The notes under the pieces are model-generated. The model was given only the letters and a program-made list of their open reading frames with translations. It did no database searches and was not told the origin of the DNA. This document shows positions 41,524-49,963 of a stretch of DNA of 64,000 nt, piece after piece. The DNA is from Collinsella aerofaciens (GTDB lineage Bacteria > Actinomycetota > Coriobacteriia > Coriobacteriales > Coriobacteriaceae): contig NZ_JAQLFL010000006.1 of NCBI RefSeq assembly GCF_028206995.1, forward strand, positions 76,714-140,713, in the 5' to 3' direction. Position numbers and translations under genes: made by a program. Position 1 is the stretch's first letter, and each line of letters begins with the position of its first letter.

Positions 41524-42543
41524 CTAAAGTTTCAAGCGAATCGCATCGATGATGTGCGCACAGCGCTGTGTGGCGGCTAGGGACATGATGGGGCTTTCGA
41601 GTTTCCCCGCCTGAATGAGCTGCGTCGCATGCGACGCCTCACCGTAAAAATCATCGACTTCAAATGGTGCATCGATTTCGAGTACTCGACCGTCGGAATA
41701 CTTCACATGGGCGAGCTCGGGGCGATGGAGACGCTCGATTTCCAACGAACCCCGCTCACAGGCAATCGTTAAGCGGCTTTCATATGTTGCTTTGCCGTCG
41801 CACACCATATGAATGGGTATACCGCCGACGCTCATATGGATCTCGTCGGCCCAATCGACGCGACCGCCCGATACGTCACGCCAGCGAACTTCACGGGACG
41901 AAACCTCGCACGCGCCCGCGAGCAAATCCTCAAACCAACCGACCGCATAGCAGCCCATGTCATATAGACAGCCGCCCTGCAACGGATCAAGCAGATAGCC
42001 CGAAGGAGACTCGCCGTAATCGAGCTTTTGCACGCTTTCAATCGAGACAATACGGCCAAGCTCACCCGACGCAAGCAAGTCCTTCACGCGAGTGCGCATC
42101 GGGCAAAACCGATTCTTCATCGCCTCCATAAACAGCACGCCGCGCTCGCGAGAGATGGAGGCAATCGAGAGAGCCTCTTCCTCACTCAAAACGGCCGGCT
42201 TTTCGCACAGCACGGCCTTTCCGGCGCGCAGCGCGCGACAGGCCCAACGCGTATGCATGCCATGCGGAAGAGCCAAGTAGATTGCGTCGACATCGGGGTC
42301 GGCAATCAGCGCGCCATAAGCCGCGTCGCCGTTATTGTCGACCGAGGCATGGCCATGCGCAGCATCGATCGAAAACGCTCGGCAAAATTCCTCGACATGT
42401 GCAGGAGTGCGGCCGGCCGCAGCCACAAGCCGTGCCCCGTCCACCTCCTTGAGCGACGATGCAAATCGATGCGAAATGTGCCCGGCGCCTAAAACGCCCC
42501 AACGAACCTCACGCAAATCATTTCGTAAACCTCGGTCACCCAC
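41524..42543 (-). CDS. Gfo/Idh/MocA-family oxidoreductase
   Basis: A 339-aa NAD(P)-dependent oxidoreductase: Rossmann motif WGVLGAGHISHRFASSL, YLALPHGMHTRWACRAL, the catalytic-lysine motif LCEKPAVL, FMEAMKNRFCP, and GGCLYDMGCYAV. Substrate is likely a sugar or cyclic polyol but not identifiable. Start is GTG 42543 with GGGAGG 5 nt upstream. Hairpin repeats lie on both sides. Confidence 0.87.
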   Translation of the reverse strand: MGDRGLRNDLREVRWGVLGAGHISHRFASSLKEVDGARLVAAAGRTPAHVEEFCRAFSIDAAHGHASVDNNGDAAYGALIADPDVDAIYLALPHGMHTRWACRALRAGKAVLCEKPAVLSEEEALSIASISRERGVLFMEAMKNRFCPMRTRVKDLLASGELGRIVSIESVQKLDYGESPSGYLLDPLQGGCLYDMGCYAVGWFEDLLAGACEVSSREVRWRDVSGGRVDWADEIHMSVGGIPIHMVCDGKATYESRLTIACERGSLEIERLHRPELAHVKYSDGRVLEIDAPFEVDDFYGEASHATQLIQAGKLESPIMSLAATQRCAHIIDAIRLKL

Positions 42544-42553
42544 GATAGCCTCC

Positions 42554-42634
42554 CATCAGTTGCGGTGAAATAGTTCCTGTTGATGCCTTATTCTGCCGCA
42601 AACAGGAACTATTCCACCGCAAGTTATAAAAGGG
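42554..42634. repeat. 81-bp hairpin repeat, copy 2
   Basis: Same ends (CATCAGTTGCGG, AAGTTATAAAAGGG) and loop (GATGCCTTATTCTGCCGC) as copy 1. The stem here is AAATAGTTCCTGTT with AACAGGAACTATT: different bases from copy 1 but again complementary. It fills the whole gap between two minus-strand oxidoreductase genes. Confidence 0.75.
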
Positions 42635-43843
42635 TCACGAGGAGCGCGTTTTGCCGAAGGCCTTAAGCACTGCCGTCACGGGTCCAGGCTGAAAACGGCG
42701 GCGTACGTCGTCGAGACGCTCGGGGATATCGATGTGCTGTGGGCAGTGACGCGCACATTTGCCGCACTTGACGCAATTGCTCACGAGTTTGGGCTCGCTC
42801 GTGCGCACCGCACTCGCCGTAAAGTATTGCGACAGCCCCGTAAACCAGCTGTGCGCATAGCTCGCGTTGTAGGCGGCAAAGCAGCCGGGAATGTTGATAC
42901 CCTTGGGGCATGGCATGCAGTAGCCGCATCCCGTGCAGGGCACGCGGTTCGTTTTCTCAAACTCTTCCAGCACGCGCGCGATGGTATCAAGCTGACCTGT
43001 CGTCATCGAGTCCGGCAGCGCACGATTGGCCAGCGCTGCATTCTCATCCACCTGCGCGGTATCGGTCATACCCGAAAGCAGCATCGTCACCTGAGGATGA
43101 TTCCACACCCACGAAAGACCCCAGGCGGCAGGAGTGCGCAAATGCGGGTCACGGGCACTATCGAGCACAGCGCGGGCCCGTGGCGGCAGCTTGCCCGCTA
43201 AACGCCCGCCCAGCAGCGGCTCCATCACAAACACCGCGAGGCCTCGCTCGGCGGCGGCCATGAGCCCCGCCGTTCCCGCCTGATAGCGCTCTCCAGCGTA
43301 ATTGTACTGGATCTGGCAAAAGTCCCACTCATATGCATCGAGCATTGTCAGAAAGTCCGCTGCGCTGCCGTGGTACGAAAAACCAATCTGGCGAATGCGC
43401 CCCGCCGCCTTTTGACGCGCGATCCAGTCCTCGATGCCCAACGCCACCACACGTTCCCACTGGGCGGGCGAGGTAATGTTGTGCATGAGGTAATAGTCGA
43501 TATGGTCGGTCCGTAGGCGGCGCAGTTGCTCGTCGAAGAACCGGTCGAAATCCTCCGCGCATTTGCACGAAGCATGCGGCAGCTTGGTTGCGAGCAAAAC
43601 CTGGTCGCGCAAGCCCAGGCGCTCAAGCGACGCACCCACGCACGCCTCGTTGCCGGGATAGAGATAGGCCGTGTCCAGGTAGTTAATCCCCTGCTCCACC
43701 GCACGGGAGATGATAGCGTCGGCGGTCTTCGCATCGGGGTGTCCCGGCGCACCGGGAAACCTCATGCAGCCCAGACCCAGAGCGGATATTCGGTTACCAC
43801 TTTTGGGGTCAACACGGTATTGCACGGCCCCTCCCTTCGCCAT
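42635..43843 (-). CDS. Aldo/keto reductase with C-terminal 4Fe-4S domain
   Basis: A 402-aa protein. Residues 1-270 are an aldo/keto reductase barrel (NYLDTAYLYPGNE with catalytic Tyr, LLATKLPH, HIDYYLMHNI). The C-terminal 130 residues carry two Cys clusters, CTGCGYCMPCPKGINIP and CVKCGKCARHCPQHIDIP, as in ferredoxin-type oxidoreductases. It likely reduces an aldehyde or ketone with an electron path through the clusters. Start 43843 is chosen; GTG 43825 with a stronger GGGAGG is an alternative. Confidence 0.85.
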   Translation of the reverse strand: MAKGGAVQYRVDPKSGNRISALGLGCMRFPGAPGHPDAKTADAIISRAVEQGINYLDTAYLYPGNEACVGASLERLGLRDQVLLATKLPHASCKCAEDFDRFFDEQLRRLRTDHIDYYLMHNITSPAQWERVVALGIEDWIARQKAAGRIRQIGFSYHGSAADFLTMLDAYEWDFCQIQYNYAGERYQAGTAGLMAAAERGLAVFVMEPLLGGRLAGKLPPRARAVLDSARDPHLRTPAAWGLSWVWNHPQVTMLLSGMTDTAQVDENAALANRALPDSMTTGQLDTIARVLEEFEKTNRVPCTGCGYCMPCPKGINIPGCFAAYNASYAHSWFTGLSQYFTASAVRTSEPKLVSNCVKCGKCARHCPQHIDIPERLDDVRRRFQPGPVTAVLKAFGKTRSS

Positions 43844-43890
43844 CAGCGCCCCGGCAAGGCGAAACACAATGGTCACGCAGCCGAAACATC

Positions 43891-44187
43891 GTGGAATCGC
43901 AATCGAGAACGTATCGTAACGCAGCAGAAATCGAGCTGTCACGGCACCGCTTTAACATCAGCAAAAAGCCCGCAGATACCGATCCGGCGACCATCACCAC
44001 GCGCGAGGACGCCTACCCCTACCCCGGCGAGCAATACATCCTCTCGGTCGACCGCTATCAGATCGAGGTCATGGACCATCTGGACGAGCTTCCCGCCACA
44101 GGCGCCGTCATCTTCTGCACCTTCCCCAAGGTGCGCGATGGCGTTGGATATCCCGCACGCGTTTTTGCGGTCTGCCCCGCTGCATAA
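43891..44187 (+). CDS. Small hypothetical protein
   Basis: A 98-aa frame opening with GTG at 43891 and no obvious ribosome binding site. It is divergent from the aldo/keto reductase gene. The C-terminal two thirds (YPGEQYILSVDRYQIEVMDH, GAVIFCTFPKVRDGVGYPAR) look protein-like and globular; the first 30 residues may not be coding. No family recognised. A terminator follows at 44266. Confidence 0.45.
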   Translation: MESQSRTYRNAAEIELSRHRFNISKKPADTDPATITTREDAYPYPGEQYILSVDRYQIEVMDHLDELPATGAVIFCTFPKVRDGVGYPARVFAVCPAA

Positions 44188-44265
44188 GCGCACAGCGCAA
44201 TAGTTTCTTTTTTATAACAGCCGCCCCGCGCACCCACCAATCACCCTGGCAGCATACAATCCATC

Positions 44266-44294
44266 AGGCGCCCCTTACGCGGGCGCCTTTTATA
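44266..44294 (+). terminator. Terminator directly before the panE-like gene
   Basis: AGGCGCCC (44266-44273) and GGGCGCCT (44281-44288) pair, followed by TTTATAT, and then immediately GGGGAG, the ribosome binding site of the next gene. It either ends the 43891 transcript or attenuates the downstream gene. Confidence 0.75.
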
Positions 44295-44310
44295 TGGGGA
44301 GATGATTCAT

Positions 44311-45225
44311 ATGCAGATCAACAAGGTCGCCTTTATCGGCAAGGGCGGCGTCGGGCTACTCTACGGCAGCATGATCGCCCAGGCACTCGGCAACGATGCC
44401 GTCGAATACGTCATGGACGGCGCTCGCTTTGAGCGCCATGCGAACGACGCGCTCACCGTCAACGGCAAGCCCTGCGATCTCACGTCCGTCCGTGCCAGCG
44501 AGGCAACGCCCGCCGATCTGGTCATCCTGACGGTCAAGACCACCGGTCTCGACCAAGCACTCAAGACTATGGAGCGCGTCGTGGGGCCCAATACGCTTAT
44601 CGCCTCATTGTGCAACGGCATCACGAGCGAGCAAAAGATTGCCGAGCGCTTTGGCTGGAATCATACCGTTCTTGGTATCTGCCAGGGCATGGACGCCGTG
44701 TTCCTCGACGGCGCGCTCACCTTTACCAATGCGGGCGAGATTCGCTTTGGCGCGGCAGCGGGCACCGAGCCCGCAACCGTTACCGCCATCGACGAGCTCT
44801 ACACGCGCTGCGGCATCGCCCATACCGTCGAGAGCGACATTGCGCACCGCATGTGGGCCAAACTCATGCTCAACGATGGCATCAACCAGACGTGCATGGC
44901 CTACGGCGGGACCTACGGAAGCGCCACGGAGCCGGGCTCCGAGCAGCGTCGCTGCTTTGTTTCCGCCATGCGCGAAACGCTTGCGGTCGCCAATGCCGAG
45001 GGCGTTGAGCTGACCGAGGCGGACCTGACGCAGATGGTGCATCTCATCGAGGGAATCGACCCCGCCGGTATGCCCTCGATGGCTCAAGACCGCGTCGCGC
45101 GGCGCAAAACCGAGGTCGAGGAGTTCGCTGGCACTATCTGCCGTCTGGCGGCCAAGCACGATATCCAGACACCGCAGAACGAATGGCTCTATCAGCGCAT
45201 TCGCGATATCGAGGCAAGCTGGTAG
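44311..45225 (+). CDS. Ketopantoate reductase-like protein (PanE/ApbA family)
   Basis: A 304-aa reductase: NKVAFIGKGGVGLLYGSMIA (GxGxxG-type NADP site), VILTVKTTGLDQAL, SLCNGITSEQ, and the catalytic Lys region MWAKLMLNDGINQTCM. It may make pantoate for CoA, though the family includes other 2-ketoacid reductases and no pan genes are adjacent. ATG 44311 is favoured because 44302 overlaps the GGGGAG site. Confidence 0.8.
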   Translation: MQINKVAFIGKGGVGLLYGSMIAQALGNDAVEYVMDGARFERHANDALTVNGKPCDLTSVRASEATPADLVILTVKTTGLDQALKTMERVVGPNTLIASLCNGITSEQKIAERFGWNHTVLGICQGMDAVFLDGALTFTNAGEIRFGAAAGTEPATVTAIDELYTRCGIAHTVESDIAHRMWAKLMLNDGINQTCMAYGGTYGSATEPGSEQRRCFVSAMRETLAVANAEGVELTEADLTQMVHLIEGIDPAGMPSMAQDRVARRKTEVEEFAGTICRLAAKHDIQTPQNEWLYQRIRDIEASW

Positions 45226-45258
45226 CGCCAACGCGGCACATTCAACAGCCTTAACAGC

Positions 45259-45295
45259 AAGCCGCCGCAAGGGAACCTTTCCCCCGCGGTGGCTT
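45259..45295. terminator. Terminator 3' of the panE-like gene
   Basis: AAGCCGCCGC (45259-45268) pairs with GCGGTGGCTT (45286-45295), followed by TCATCTTCTTC. It lies between convergent genes. Confidence 0.75.
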
Positions 45296-45333
45296 TCATC
45301 TTCTTCTATGACCGGCGGCCAATCTTACAACAG

Positions 45334-45540
45334 TTAGCGTTGCGACTCCGGCACCTCGTCCTCGTCATCGCGGCAAAGAACCACGCCCGCGCTTCCCAGC
45401 AGCGCGGCTGCGATCAGCGCACCAACCATGATTGGAGCAGCCCCGCATGACCCCTGCATGCCCGCAATGAGCGCGGCCGTAGGACCAAGGCAACCAAGCA
45501 CCAATGCGACGGCGGCAACGGCGATATCTCGAGCATTCAC
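45334..45540 (-). CDS. Small two-helix membrane protein
   Basis: A 68-aa protein with two hydrophobic helices (IAVAAVALVLGCLGPTAALI and IMVGALIAAALLGSAGVVLC) and an acidic tail (DDEDEVPESQR). No family recognised. The start has only a distant GGAGG. Composition is like the neighbouring genes, so it is probably real. Confidence 0.55.
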   Translation of the reverse strand: MNARDIAVAAVALVLGCLGPTAALIAGMQGSCGAAPIMVGALIAAALLGSAGVVLCRDDEDEVPESQR

Positions 45541-45650
45541 AAGACCACTTCCTCCACGAGAAAGACCTTATTTCTCATGAACTAGTGTGCCCCGCGCCCA
45601 TATGCGCGGCGTACTGCCACGGTAAGCGCTCTGTTAGCTCAAGCATGCAC

Positions 45651-45699
45651 AAAAAACGGGCGCCTTTACGTTGCCCAAAAGCTCGGTAAAGACGCCCGT
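45651..45699 (-). terminator. Terminator 3' of the secreted-protein gene
   Basis: ACGGGCGCCTTTAC (45656-45669) pairs with GTAAAGACGCCCGT (45686-45699), one mismatch, and on the minus strand is followed by TTTTTTG. Confidence 0.85.
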
Positions 45700-45726
45700 C
45701 CGCCAAACATCTATGATGCCGACAAA

Positions 45727-46503
45727 TTACCAACCGGTGTAGTAATCGGTGGTTCCGGCAGCGCAGCCGGAGTCATAGACCTTGCACTCGCCCTTGGATC
45801 CGGTAAACGTGGAGCCCTGAGCCTTATCGCCCGCGGCCACGACATAGTAACCATCGGAATCGCGCCAAAAGCCCTCGGAATCCTGAGTCCACTCGCCCGT
45901 GCGGTGGTGATACAACACGTTGCTGCTGTAATAGGTCTCACGGCGGCCGTTATAGTTATTGACGCCGCTCGAGCGCGTCAGGCCCGAGCCGTTCGCGTAA
46001 TACGCAGCTGCCGTATAGGACGGGACGTAGCCTGCGTTGCCATATGACGCCTGGGCGGCCTCGGCAGCTTCTGCCTCGGCGGCCGCAGCCTCGAGCGCCT
46101 CGCGCTTAGCATCCTCGAGCGTGGAGCGAAGCTCGTCGAGCTCGGCCGACTTCGCGTCGACCTCCTCCATCGTCAAAAGACTGCCCGCACCGTCGATACA
46201 ACCCTGCAGTACAGCGCGCTCGTCATCGGTGGCATAGTCACCGTACATGTTCATGATGATCTGGGCGCGGACCTCTAGGGAATCGCGCTTGGCCCCCATC
46301 GAGGCGTTCCACTCCTGCATGGAGCCAAAGCCGTCGCCGCGATAGTCGACGGGCTGCATCAGCGTCGCCTCGGACGGCGTGGATCCGACCGTGTCGGACA
46401 GTGTTGCCGCGTGGGCATCGGTTGCGCCGGCGCCCGCCAAAAGCGCCACGGTCAGAGCGGCGGAAAGGGCGGCGGCTTTCGGTTTTCGTGAATCAATCCT
46501 CAT
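45727..46503 (-). CDS. Secreted protein with coiled coil and Cys-containing C-terminal domain
   Basis: A 258-aa exported protein: signal peptide (ALSAALTVALLAGAGATDAHA), a helical Glu/Ala-rich coiled coil (residues about 95-150, AELDELRSTLEDAKREALEA), a Tyr/Gly/Ser linker, and a C-terminal domain with FWRDSDGYYVVAAGD and KGECKVYDSGCAAGTTDYYT. Comparable tails occur, to my knowledge, in coriobacterial cell-envelope proteins. A role at the cell wall is an inference. The start at 46503 has GGAGG 11 nt upstream; the longer frame back to 46809 is not used. Confidence 0.7.
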   Translation of the reverse strand: MRIDSRKPKAAALSAALTVALLAGAGATDAHAATLSDTVGSTPSEATLMQPVDYRGDGFGSMQEWNASMGAKRDSLEVRAQIIMNMYGDYATDDERAVLQGCIDGAGSLLTMEEVDAKSAELDELRSTLEDAKREALEAAAAEAEAAEAAQASYGNAGYVPSYTAAAYYANGSGLTRSSGVNNYNGRRETYYSSNVLYHHRTGEWTQDSEGFWRDSDGYYVVAAGDKAQGSTFTGSKGECKVYDSGCAAGTTDYYTGW

Positions 46504-46718
46504 GTAGCTGGAAACCTCCGTAGTGCGTTTTTGCTGCGTTTGAGCTGCGTGTGATTCGATCGCGCTGCATAGTACCCCGAGCAAATCGCGACCTGCGGTT
46601 TTTCTCAAAAGGTGCACGTCATTTGCGTAAAACTCACATCCTCTCAACAGGAGTTTTCCACATCTCGATTGCATAAAACATGTCAAAAACCCTGTAATAG
46701 CGCCCTGCCTATGCAAAA

Positions 46719-46757
46719 AAGGCGCCTGCGCAACCATTGTTCGCACAGGCGCCTTGA
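46719..46757 (-). terminator. Terminator 3' of metY
   Basis: AAGGCGCCTG (46719-46728) pairs with CAGGCGCCTT (46746-46755), and on the minus strand TTTTTTG follows. The rest of the gap 46504-46718 contains no gene; a TTGACA at about 46679-46684 (minus strand) has no good -10 partner. Confidence 0.9.
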
Positions 46758-46815
46758 GCAGGCATTTTATGCAGTTATACCTATCGAGTCGCAAGGGGTC
46801 CTTGCACAAGTCGCC

Positions 46816-48126
46816 TTACACGTCCAGCGCGGCGAAGGCCTGCTTCAGATCCCAAATGATGTCCTCGGCGTTCTCGGTACCGATGGAAAGACGGATCGTG
46901 GAGGGCGTAATGTTCTGCTCGGCGAGCTCCTCGGCAGAGAGCTGGGAGTGCGTAGTCGTAGCCGGGTGCACGACGAGCGACTTGACGTCGGCCACGTTGG
47001 CGAGCAGCGAGAACACCTGCAGATGATCGATGAACTTCCAAGCTGCCTCCTGGCCACCCTTGATCTCAAAGGTAAAGATCGAGGCACCGCCGTTGGGGAA
47101 ATACTGCCTGTAAAGCTCATGGTCGGGGTGCTCGGGCAAGCTCGGGTGGTTCACCTTGGCAACGTGGCTGTCGCCGGCAAGGAACTCAACGACCTTCTTG
47201 GTGTTCTCGACATGGCGGTCGACGCGCAGCGACAGGGTCTCGGTGCCCTGGAGCAGGACCCAAGCGTTGAACGGACTGATGCAGGCGCCCTCGTCACGCA
47301 GCAGGATAGCGCGGACATAGGTTGCGAAGGCGGCGGGACCGGCAGCCTCGGCAAACGAAACACCGTGGTAGGAGGGGTTGGGCTCAGCGATCTGGGCGTA
47401 CTTTCCGCTCGCCTTCCAATCGAAGTTACCGCCGTCGACGATCACACCGCCCAGCGAGGTACCGTGGCCGCCAATGAACTTAGTTGCGGAGTGAACGACG
47501 ATGTTGGCGCCGTGCTCCAGCGGACGGAACAGATACGGGGTGCCGAAGGTGTTATCGACGACGACCGGAAGACCATGCTTCTTGGCAACCTCGGAGATAG
47601 CGTCGATGTTGGGAATATCGGAGTTGGGGTTACCGAGCGTCTCTAGGTAGATGACCGTGGTGTTGTCCTTGATGGCACCCTCGACCTCGTCCAGGTTGTG
47701 GGCGTCGACAAACGTGGTCTCGACGCCAAACTGGGAGAGCGTATGCTCCAGCAGGTTGTAGGAGCCACCGTAGATGGTCTTCTGGGCCACCACATGGTCG
47801 CCGGCCTGAGCGAGCGCCTGCAGGGTATAGGTGATGGCAGCAGCACCGGAGGCGACGGAAAGACCTGCCACGCCACCCTCGAGTGCGGCGATACGGTCCT
47901 CGAAGACGCCCTGGGTGGAGTTGGTCAGACGACCGTAGATGTTACCGGCGTCGGCAAGGCCAAAGCGGTCGGCAGCGTGCTGGGAGTTGCGGAACACATA
48001 GCTCGTGGTCTGGTAGATAGGCACGGCGCGGGAGTCAGATGCGGGATCGGCGCTCTCCTGACCAACGTGAAGTTGCAGGGTGTCGAAACCAAAGGTGTGC
48101 TCGGGGTTGTTGATGAACTGGCTCAT
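46816..48126 (-). CDS. metY: O-acetylhomoserine sulfhydrylase
   Basis: A 436-aa Cys/Met-metabolism PLP enzyme: YGRLTNSTQGVFEDRIAALE, VVVDNTFGTPYLFRPLEHGA, PLP lysine in VHSATKFIGGHGTSLGG, and C-terminal IRLSIGTENAEDIIWDL. The length (about 430) and the extended VDGGNFDWKASGKY region point to direct sulfhydrylation, making homocysteine from O-acetylhomoserine and sulfide. GGAG precedes ATG 48126. It has a leader of about 178 nt and a divergent LysR gene. Confidence 0.92.
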   Translation of the reverse strand: MSQFINNPEHTFGFDTLQLHVGQESADPASDSRAVPIYQTTSYVFRNSQHAADRFGLADAGNIYGRLTNSTQGVFEDRIAALEGGVAGLSVASGAAAITYTLQALAQAGDHVVAQKTIYGGSYNLLEHTLSQFGVETTFVDAHNLDEVEGAIKDNTTVIYLETLGNPNSDIPNIDAISEVAKKHGLPVVVDNTFGTPYLFRPLEHGANIVVHSATKFIGGHGTSLGGVIVDGGNFDWKASGKYAQIAEPNPSYHGVSFAEAAGPAAFATYVRAILLRDEGACISPFNAWVLLQGTETLSLRVDRHVENTKKVVEFLAGDSHVAKVNHPSLPEHPDHELYRQYFPNGGASIFTFEIKGGQEAAWKFIDHLQVFSLLANVADVKSLVVHPATTTHSQLSAEELAEQNITPSTIRLSIGTENAEDIIWDLKQAFAALDV

Positions 48127-48187
48127 GATGATCTCCTTGATTGAACAAAAGTAATAAGAATAAGAGAAGTAAGTCGCTGTCTCCTGA

Positions 48188-48241
48188 TCACGCCGACGGG
48201 CGCAAACAGGAGCCCGGCATTCGTCTTGGTAAGCAATTCAT
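48188..48241 (-). CDS. 17-aa leader peptide in the metY 5' region
   Basis: On the minus strand AAAAGGAGG (48257-48249) stands 7 nt before ATG 48241. The frame encodes MNCLPRRMPGSCLRPSA and stops at 48188. This is the best ribosome binding site in the region. The second half overlaps a hairpin: CAGGAG (48207-48212) with CTCCTG (48181-48186), enclosing CGCC/GGCG; the TGA lies in that hairpin. It contains two Cys and two Met codons. Translation could tune metY expression, but neither product nor mechanism is proven. Confidence 0.55.
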   Translation of the reverse strand: MNCLPRRMPGSCLRPSA

Positions 48242-48310
48242 ATGCGGTCCTCCTTTTGACATCCCGGTTCCGTGGTCGGCTTAATTACCTACCGCCTTTG
48301 TGTGTTTTGA

Positions 48311-48339
48311 ATAGTACGAGCATCGTCTCCCCGGGTCAA
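48311..48339 (-). promoter_or_regulatory. metY promoter
   Basis: On the minus strand TTGACC (48339-48334), 17 nt, TACTAT (48316-48311). Transcription would begin near 48304, giving a leader of about 178 nt with the short peptide frame. No S-box, SAM or T-box motif is seen in the leader. Confidence 0.65.
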
Positions 48340-48400
48340 TCACTTAAAAGCGCTAACCTGTTATCGGTTTTTTAGATAGCTATCGAAAGGACAGGCGCCG

Positions 48401-49303
48401 ATGACCCTCCAGCAGCTTCGTTTTCTGATCGCCGTGGCAGAATCCGGTTCGATCAACGCCGCAGCTCAGCGCCTCTATACGGCACAGTCCAATATCTCCA
48501 ATGCCGTCAAAAGCCTGGAGCAGGAGCTCCATCTGGAGATCTTTACGCGCTCCAGCCGCGGCGTCACGCTCACCAACGACGGCACCGAGCTTTTAGGCTA
48601 TGCGCGCCAGGTCGTAGAGCAGGCCGACATGCTCGAGGCCCGCTACGAGGACGGCGGTACACCTCAGGCCCGCCTTGCCATCTCGACCCAACACTACGCG
48701 TTTTCGGTCGAGGCCTTTGTCAACGTGGTCGAGCGCTGCCGCGACAGCAAGTTCGAGTTCATCATGCGCGAGACCACCACATCGCAGATCATCGATGACG
48801 TCCGTGCGTTTCGCAGCGATATCGGCATTCTGTATCTGGATGACTTTAACGCCCGCGTCCTGCAGAAGGTCTTCGCCGATGCCCGTGCAAGCTTCCATCC
48901 CCTATTCGACGCGACGGTCCACGTCTTCGTCAGCGAGCGCCACCCGCTCGCACGCCGCCCTCAGCTGTCCCTTGCCGACCTCACGCCCTATACGCGTTAC
49001 AGCTTTGAGCAGGGAACCTCAAACTCCTTCTATTACGCCGAGGAACCTTTTAGCTATATCCCTTGCGACCGCAACATACGAATCTCGGACCGCGGAACAC
49101 TTACTAACTTGCTTATCACGTCGAACGGTTACACCCTGTCGACCGGCGTCCTCTCCAATGAAATGCAATGGGGTATGGCATCGATCCCGTTAGCAGACGC
49201 CCCAACGATGCGCGTAGGCTATATCATGCACGACGAGCGCAAGCCCTCTCCCCTCTTGCAGCAATACCTCGACGAGCTCAACCGCATCATCCATGCCAGC
49301 TAA
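48401..49303 (+). CDS. LysR-family regulator, probably of metY/sulfur metabolism
   Basis: A 300-aa LTTR: winged-helix MTLQQLRFLIAVAESGSINA, AAQRLYTAQSNISNAVKSLE, then the effector domain (VRAFRSDIGILYLDDF, NLLITSNGYTLSTGVLSNEM). It is divergent from metY with a 270-bp shared region, the usual arrangement of a LysR activator and its target. GATAGCTATC (48375-48384), a perfect palindrome just upstream of its start, may be an autoregulatory site. Confidence 0.85.
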   Translation: MTLQQLRFLIAVAESGSINAAAQRLYTAQSNISNAVKSLEQELHLEIFTRSSRGVTLTNDGTELLGYARQVVEQADMLEARYEDGGTPQARLAISTQHYAFSVEAFVNVVERCRDSKFEFIMRETTTSQIIDDVRAFRSDIGILYLDDFNARVLQKVFADARASFHPLFDATVHVFVSERHPLARRPQLSLADLTPYTRYSFEQGTSNSFYYAEEPFSYIPCDRNIRISDRGTLTNLLITSNGYTLSTGVLSNEMQWGMASIPLADAPTMRVGYIMHDERKPSPLLQQYLDELNRIIHAS

Positions 49304-49402
49304 CTGTTGGAAGACGGGGTAGAAATCGTAGATTGCTAGCCCCCGGCGGGCATGGCGCTACAATGGTCACTCGCACGAAACGTACTCAACGAAAGGAACC
49401 AT

Positions 49403-49888
49403 GTGAAGGTCATCATCTATACCGACGGCTCGGCTCGATCAAATCCGGGACGCGGCGGCTACGGCGCCGTGCTCAAATACACCAACCCCGCCGGCAAGAC
49501 CTTCACCTCCGAGCTTTCGCGCGGCTACGCCAAGACCACCAACAACCGCATGGAGCTCATGGCGGTCATCGTGGCGCTCGAGGCGCTCAACCGTCCCTGC
49601 GACGTCGAAGTCCATTCCGATTCGCAGTACGTCGTCAACGCCTTCAACAAGCACTGGATTGACGGATGGAAAAAACGCGGCTGGAAGACTGCCAACAAGC
49701 AGCCTGTCAAGAACCGCGATCTGTGGGAGCGCCTGCTCACCGCAAAGAGCAAGCACAAAGTGGAGTTCATCTGGGTTAAAGGCCACGCCGGTCACGAGCT
49801 CAACGAGCGCTGCGATGAGCTCGCCACCACCGCGGCCGACGGAGCCAACCTCGATATCGACACCGGCTTTAGCGAGAGCGACCTGTAA
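49403..49888 (+). CDS. rnhA: Ribonuclease HI
   Basis: A 161-aa RNase HI with the DEDD residues in [35 protein letters not shown] and the last Asp in [19 protein letters not shown] is the flexible loop. It removes RNA from RNA/DNA hybrids. GTG 49403 has AAAGGA 5 nt upstream and begins at the family start; an overlapping upstream frame is ignored. Confidence 0.92.
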   Translation: MKVIIYTDGSARSNPGRGGYGAVLKYTNPAGKTFTSELSRGYAKTTNNRMELMAVIVALEALNRPCDVEVHSDSQYVVNAFNKHWIDGWKKRGWKTANKQPVKNRDLWERLLTAKSKHKVEFIWVKGHAGHELNERCDELATTAADGANLDIDTGFSESDL

Positions 49889-49963
49889 CGGCGTTTTCGC
49901 ACGCTATTTCCTGCCCCCTCGCGCTACACTCATCCTGTAAACCGAACGGCCCGAGGGGGATAC

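Noticed and set aside
46504..46718. Possible c-di-AMP (ydaO) riboswitch before the secreted-protein gene
   Set aside because: Some GGGG/GGTCGC fragments are present but the conserved order and pairing of the ydaO aptamer are not.
48127..48310. SAM or T-box riboswitch in the metY leader
   Set aside because: Neither the S-box core nor the T-box GGTGG motif is present on the minus strand.
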